Positions 62,115 to 64,000 of a stretch of DNA of 64,000 bases are shown here, one piece after another. The notes under the pieces were generated by a model that saw only the letters and a program-made list of their open reading frames with translations, had not been told where the DNA came from and did no database searches. Numbering within the stretch: position 1 is the first letter of the stretch; every line of letters begins with the position of its first letter. The position numbers and the translations under genes are program-made. The stretch comes from CBDFNN01 sp965250215 (GTDB lineage Bacteria; Bacteroidota; Rhodothermia; Rhodothermales; DATKEJ01): the NCBI GenBank assembly GCA_965250215.1, contig CBDFNN010000004.1, positions 2,728,001-2,792,000 on the forward strand, given 5' to 3'.

Positions 62115-63467
62115 ATGGCAAATAATCTAAACCATCAAAAAAGAGTATATCAAAATATCACGGAGCTTTTATCTAATGCGGATAATCCCACTCCAATAGT
62201 GAAAATCAATAAAGTTATCCCCTTTAAAAAAGCAAGAGTTTTTGCAAAACTCGAATGGTATAACCCTTTTGGAGCGATAAAAGACAGAATCGCTGCGAAT
62301 CTACTTGATGATGCAACTGAGAAAAATCTCATTGGTGACGTTAAAAATTTAGTGGAGCCAACTTCGGGCAATACGGGATTTGCACTTACAATGCTTGCCA
62401 ATGCTAGAGAGCTATCATTGCAATCTCCACTATCTTCCATGATCCCGGTTGAAAAACGAACACTGCTTAAATTCTTTGGATGTGATGTTATTGAGCTTGA
62501 AGATGCTCTTTGCCCTGCTCCCGGTGCGCCTGAAGGAGCAATTGCGCGCGCTATGGAAGCCGCAGAAAAAGACGATACTCATATGCTTAATCAATATGTA
62601 AACCCAGCAAACCCGCAAGGACATTATAAAACTACAGGTCCTGAAATTTGGAAACAGACAGATCAGAAAGTTACCCATTTCATTGCAGCTCTTGGGACTT
62701 GTGGAACAATCACCGGGACAGGAATCTTTTTAAAAGAAAAAAATCCTGATGTCAAAGTAATTGGAATTCACCCAGAAGAAGGCCACGACATTCCGGGAGT
62801 TCGAAGCTTACGGCAGTTACAACAAACAGAACTTTTTAAGCCTGAACTCTATGACCAGCTTGTAGAGGTTACTAATCGCGAGGCTTTTGATATGTGCCTA
62901 CGTATCAATAGAGAAGAAAGTATCGTTGCAGGTCCCTCTTCAGGAATGGCCGTAGCCGGAGCTTTAAAAGTTCTAAAAGACGATTCCGATGCCGTTGTTG
63001 TAATTATTTTCCCTGACAACGCTTTCAAATATGCAAGTTCATTTCGAACACATTTCCCTGAGATGTTTAAAAATACAGCGGGTTCAAGGTCAAAACCCGA
63101 TAGTATTAATAAAAAAGAGCAGCTTTTAGATCAGATGATTGAACTTAATCGAAATCAATTCAATACAATTGAAGTCGACCAGGCCTATAAAGAAAGAGGG
63201 AGTGTTAAACCAATTTATATTGATGTGAGAATACCATCGCAATATGAAGCCGCTCACATAGATGGAGCTGTAAGTATTCCGATGGAAGAACTATTAGCTG
63301 GAACTGGTTTACCGGAAGATAAAGACAGACCGATCGTTACAGTTTGTAATAGGGGAAATCTTTCGCTTCAAGGACTTCTCGTATTAATATCTCGTGGCCA
63401 CAAAAATGTGAGAAGCCTTAATGGTGGAACTATTGGGTGGATTGATAAAGACTATCCGATTATTTAA
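62115..63467 (+). CDS. cysteine synthase/CBS-like PLP enzyme fused to a C-terminal rhodanese domain
   Basis: A 450-residue protein starting at ATG. Residues 1-330 are a fold-type II PLP enzyme like O-acetylserine sulfhydrylase: the PLP Lys lies in NPFGAIKDR, PTSGNTG binds the substrate, and GTCGTITGTG binds the phosphate. Residues about 350-450 are a rhodanese-like domain (IDVRIPSQYEAAHIDGA, candidate active Cys in VCNRGNLS). The fusion suggests linked cysteine formation and sulfur transfer. The gene is visibly AT-richer than its neighbours and begins 359 bases after tRNA-Asn. Confidence 0.88.
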   Translation: MANNLNHQKRVYQNITELLSNADNPTPIVKINKVIPFKKARVFAKLEWYNPFGAIKDRIAANLLDDATEKNLIGDVKNLVEPTSGNTGFALTMLANARELSLQSPLSSMIPVEKRTLLKFFGCDVIELEDALCPAPGAPEGAIARAMEAAEKDDTHMLNQYVNPANPQGHYKTTGPEIWKQTDQKVTHFIAALGTCGTITGTGIFLKEKNPDVKVIGIHPEEGHDIPGVRSLRQLQQTELFKPELYDQLVEVTNREAFDMCLRINREESIVAGPSSGMAVAGALKVLKDDSDAVVVIIFPDNAFKYASSFRTHFPEMFKNTAGSRSKPDSINKKEQLLDQMIELNRNQFNTIEVDQAYKERGSVKPIYIDVRIPSQYEAAHIDGAVSIPMEELLAGTGLPEDKDRPIVTVCNRGNLSLQGLLVLISRGHKNVRSLNGGTIGWIDKDYPII

Positions 63468-63525
63468 AAGTCTTTTTCGAAGGTCTCAACAGCGGTTTAC
63501 GATTGATGGCAACCCTGGGAATTGC

Positions 63526-63555
63526 AAAGCCTGACTAAACAAGTCAGGCTTTTTT
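63526..63555. terminator. Bidirectional rho-independent terminator
   Basis: An 11-base perfect stem (AAAGCCTGACT with AGTCAGGCTTT) around a five-base loop, with T-rich flanks on the plus strand and A-rich on the other side. It lies between the convergent ends of the cysteine-synthase-like gene and the T9SS-tail gene. Confidence 0.85.
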
Positions 63556-63565
63556 CATTCTTTCG

Positions 63566-64000
63566 CTAATTCTTGATCACAACCAAACTTTCGATCGAAT
63601 CAGTGCCAATGACTGATATCAGATATCTCGCGGATGGAAGATCTCTTGTATTTAGCGAAATCGTATTGTCACCTCTTTCTATCCAGTGATCACTCACAAA
63701 GATTTGCTGTCCCAATTCGTTAAAGAGAGCCAATTGAACTGGGCCATAACTTTCACTATGAAGTGAAACACCTAACTCACTCAAAAAGGGATTTGGATAG
63801 GCAGAAATCTGCAGTGGCCTCACAGTACTTGGATGCTCTTCCGAGGAGGTTTCAGTGCTGGGTTTGACTTTTAATCTGTATATGATTCCGGTATTGGATC
63901 CTGCTTCACCGAGCACACCTGTTGGAGAAATATCTGCCATAAATAGTGAACTATCTGATGCAGCCAAGCCATCTATGTGCCCCACTCCATCTTCCTGATT
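63566..64000 (-). CDS. secreted T9SS-sorted protein, sorbosone/glucose dehydrogenase-like C-terminus (partial)
   Basis: The frame is open from the right edge for 145 codons to a stop at 63566-63568; the start lies outside. The first part (DGLAASDSSLFMADIS, then NTGIIYRLKV) is like the last blade of PQQ- or sorbosone-dehydrogenase-type beta-propellers. From about residue 70 there is a type IX secretion sorting domain (ISAYPNPFLSELGVSL, then ALFNELGQQIF, ARYLISVIG). So the protein is exported and processed by T9SS. The enzyme assignment is tentative as only the tail is visible. Confidence 0.75.
   Translation of the reverse strand, partial: NQEDGVGHIDGLAASDSSLFMADISPTGVLGEAGSNTGIIYRLKVKPSTETSSEEHPSTVRPLQISAYPNPFLSELGVSLHSESYGPVQLALFNELGQQIFVSDHWIERGDNTISLNTRDLPSARYLISVIGTDSIESLVVIKN

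Noticed and set aside
61756..63566. att site duplication of the tRNA-Asn 3' end
   Set aside because: I saw no copy of the T-arm/acceptor sequence downstream and no integrase, so an integrated element cannot be claimed.

Overview
The window looks like a chromosomal segment of a Bacteroidota-type (FCB group) bacterium, possibly close to the Rhodothermota/Balneola branch; the exact lineage cannot be fixed by eye. The evidence is two C-terminal type IX secretion sorting domains, a GLPGLI protein beside an outer-membrane TonB-dependent receptor, a GldE-like CBS protein, no recognisable Shine-Dalgarno sequence ahead of the starts I inspected, several TTG/GTG starts, and a good match to the Bacteroidota promoter consensus (TTTG, about 19-21 bases, TAnnTTTG) in front of tRNA-Asn. 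G+C is in the mid-40s percent by eye. There is no prophage, insertion sequence, CRISPR array or rRNA.

Region 1 (1-7.7 kb): a partial secreted M28/glutamate-carboxypeptidase-like peptidase with a promoter/operator-like palindrome, then a uronate-polysaccharide module. The module has a Tat-exported heparinase II/III-type lyase facing a four-gene operon: KDPG aldolase, KDG kinase, GH88 unsaturated glucuronyl hydrolase and an FGGY (xylulokinase-like) kinase. Region 2 (7.9-18.9 kb): an FAD oxidoreductase, an MsbA-like ABC exporter, L-lactate permease, a DksA-like protein, and the operon etfB-etfA-membrane FeS protein-CCG protein. That operon is probably a split electron-transfer-flavoprotein:quinone oxidoreductase. 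An orphan homoserine-dehydrogenase-like protein with a C-terminal SAF-like domain lies upstream of it. Region 3 (19-27.9 kb): a selenium module (mnmH and selD overlapping by four bases), a CorC/GldE protein, a neurotransmitter:sodium symporter-type transporter, purF and a gamma-glutamyltransferase.

Region 4 (27.9-33.8 kb): a CDP-tyvelose-epimerase-like enzyme with a glycosyltransferase, a GroES-like protein, an ArsC/Spx-like protein, holB and an HMG-CoA lyase. Region 5 (33.9-39.2 kb): one 1752-residue secreted protein combining a purple-acid-phosphatase-like N-terminus, ten Ig-like repeats, a DNRLRE-like domain and a T9SS tail. Region 6 (39.2-51.2 kb): tRNA-Met, an EF-G paralogue, a tight run tsaB-accD-M1 peptidase-BNR protein-rmlD-like, then a threonine dehydratase, an asparagine synthase and a glycosyltransferase on the other strand. 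The sugar-nucleotide and glycosyltransferase genes in regions 4 and 6 suggest surface glycan synthesis.

Region 7 (51.4-64 kb): a small beta-barrel protein with a strong terminator, a YciH/SUI1 protein, TonB receptor plus GLPGLI, a divergent histidine kinase/response regulator pair with direct repeats in the shared promoter region, a Tat/lipoprotein sugar isomerase-like protein, a second M1 peptidase, tRNA-Asn, an AT-richer cysteine-synthase/rhodanese fusion that may have been acquired, and the C-terminal end of a T9SS-sorted protein. Most of the window is housekeeping or ordinary accessory content. I see no clear new multi-gene system. The strongest leads are the CysK-rhodanese gene beside tRNA-Asn, the giant phosphatase/Ig protein, the split Etf oxidoreductase, and the predicted operators at 926-946, 11038-11060 and 56397-56424.
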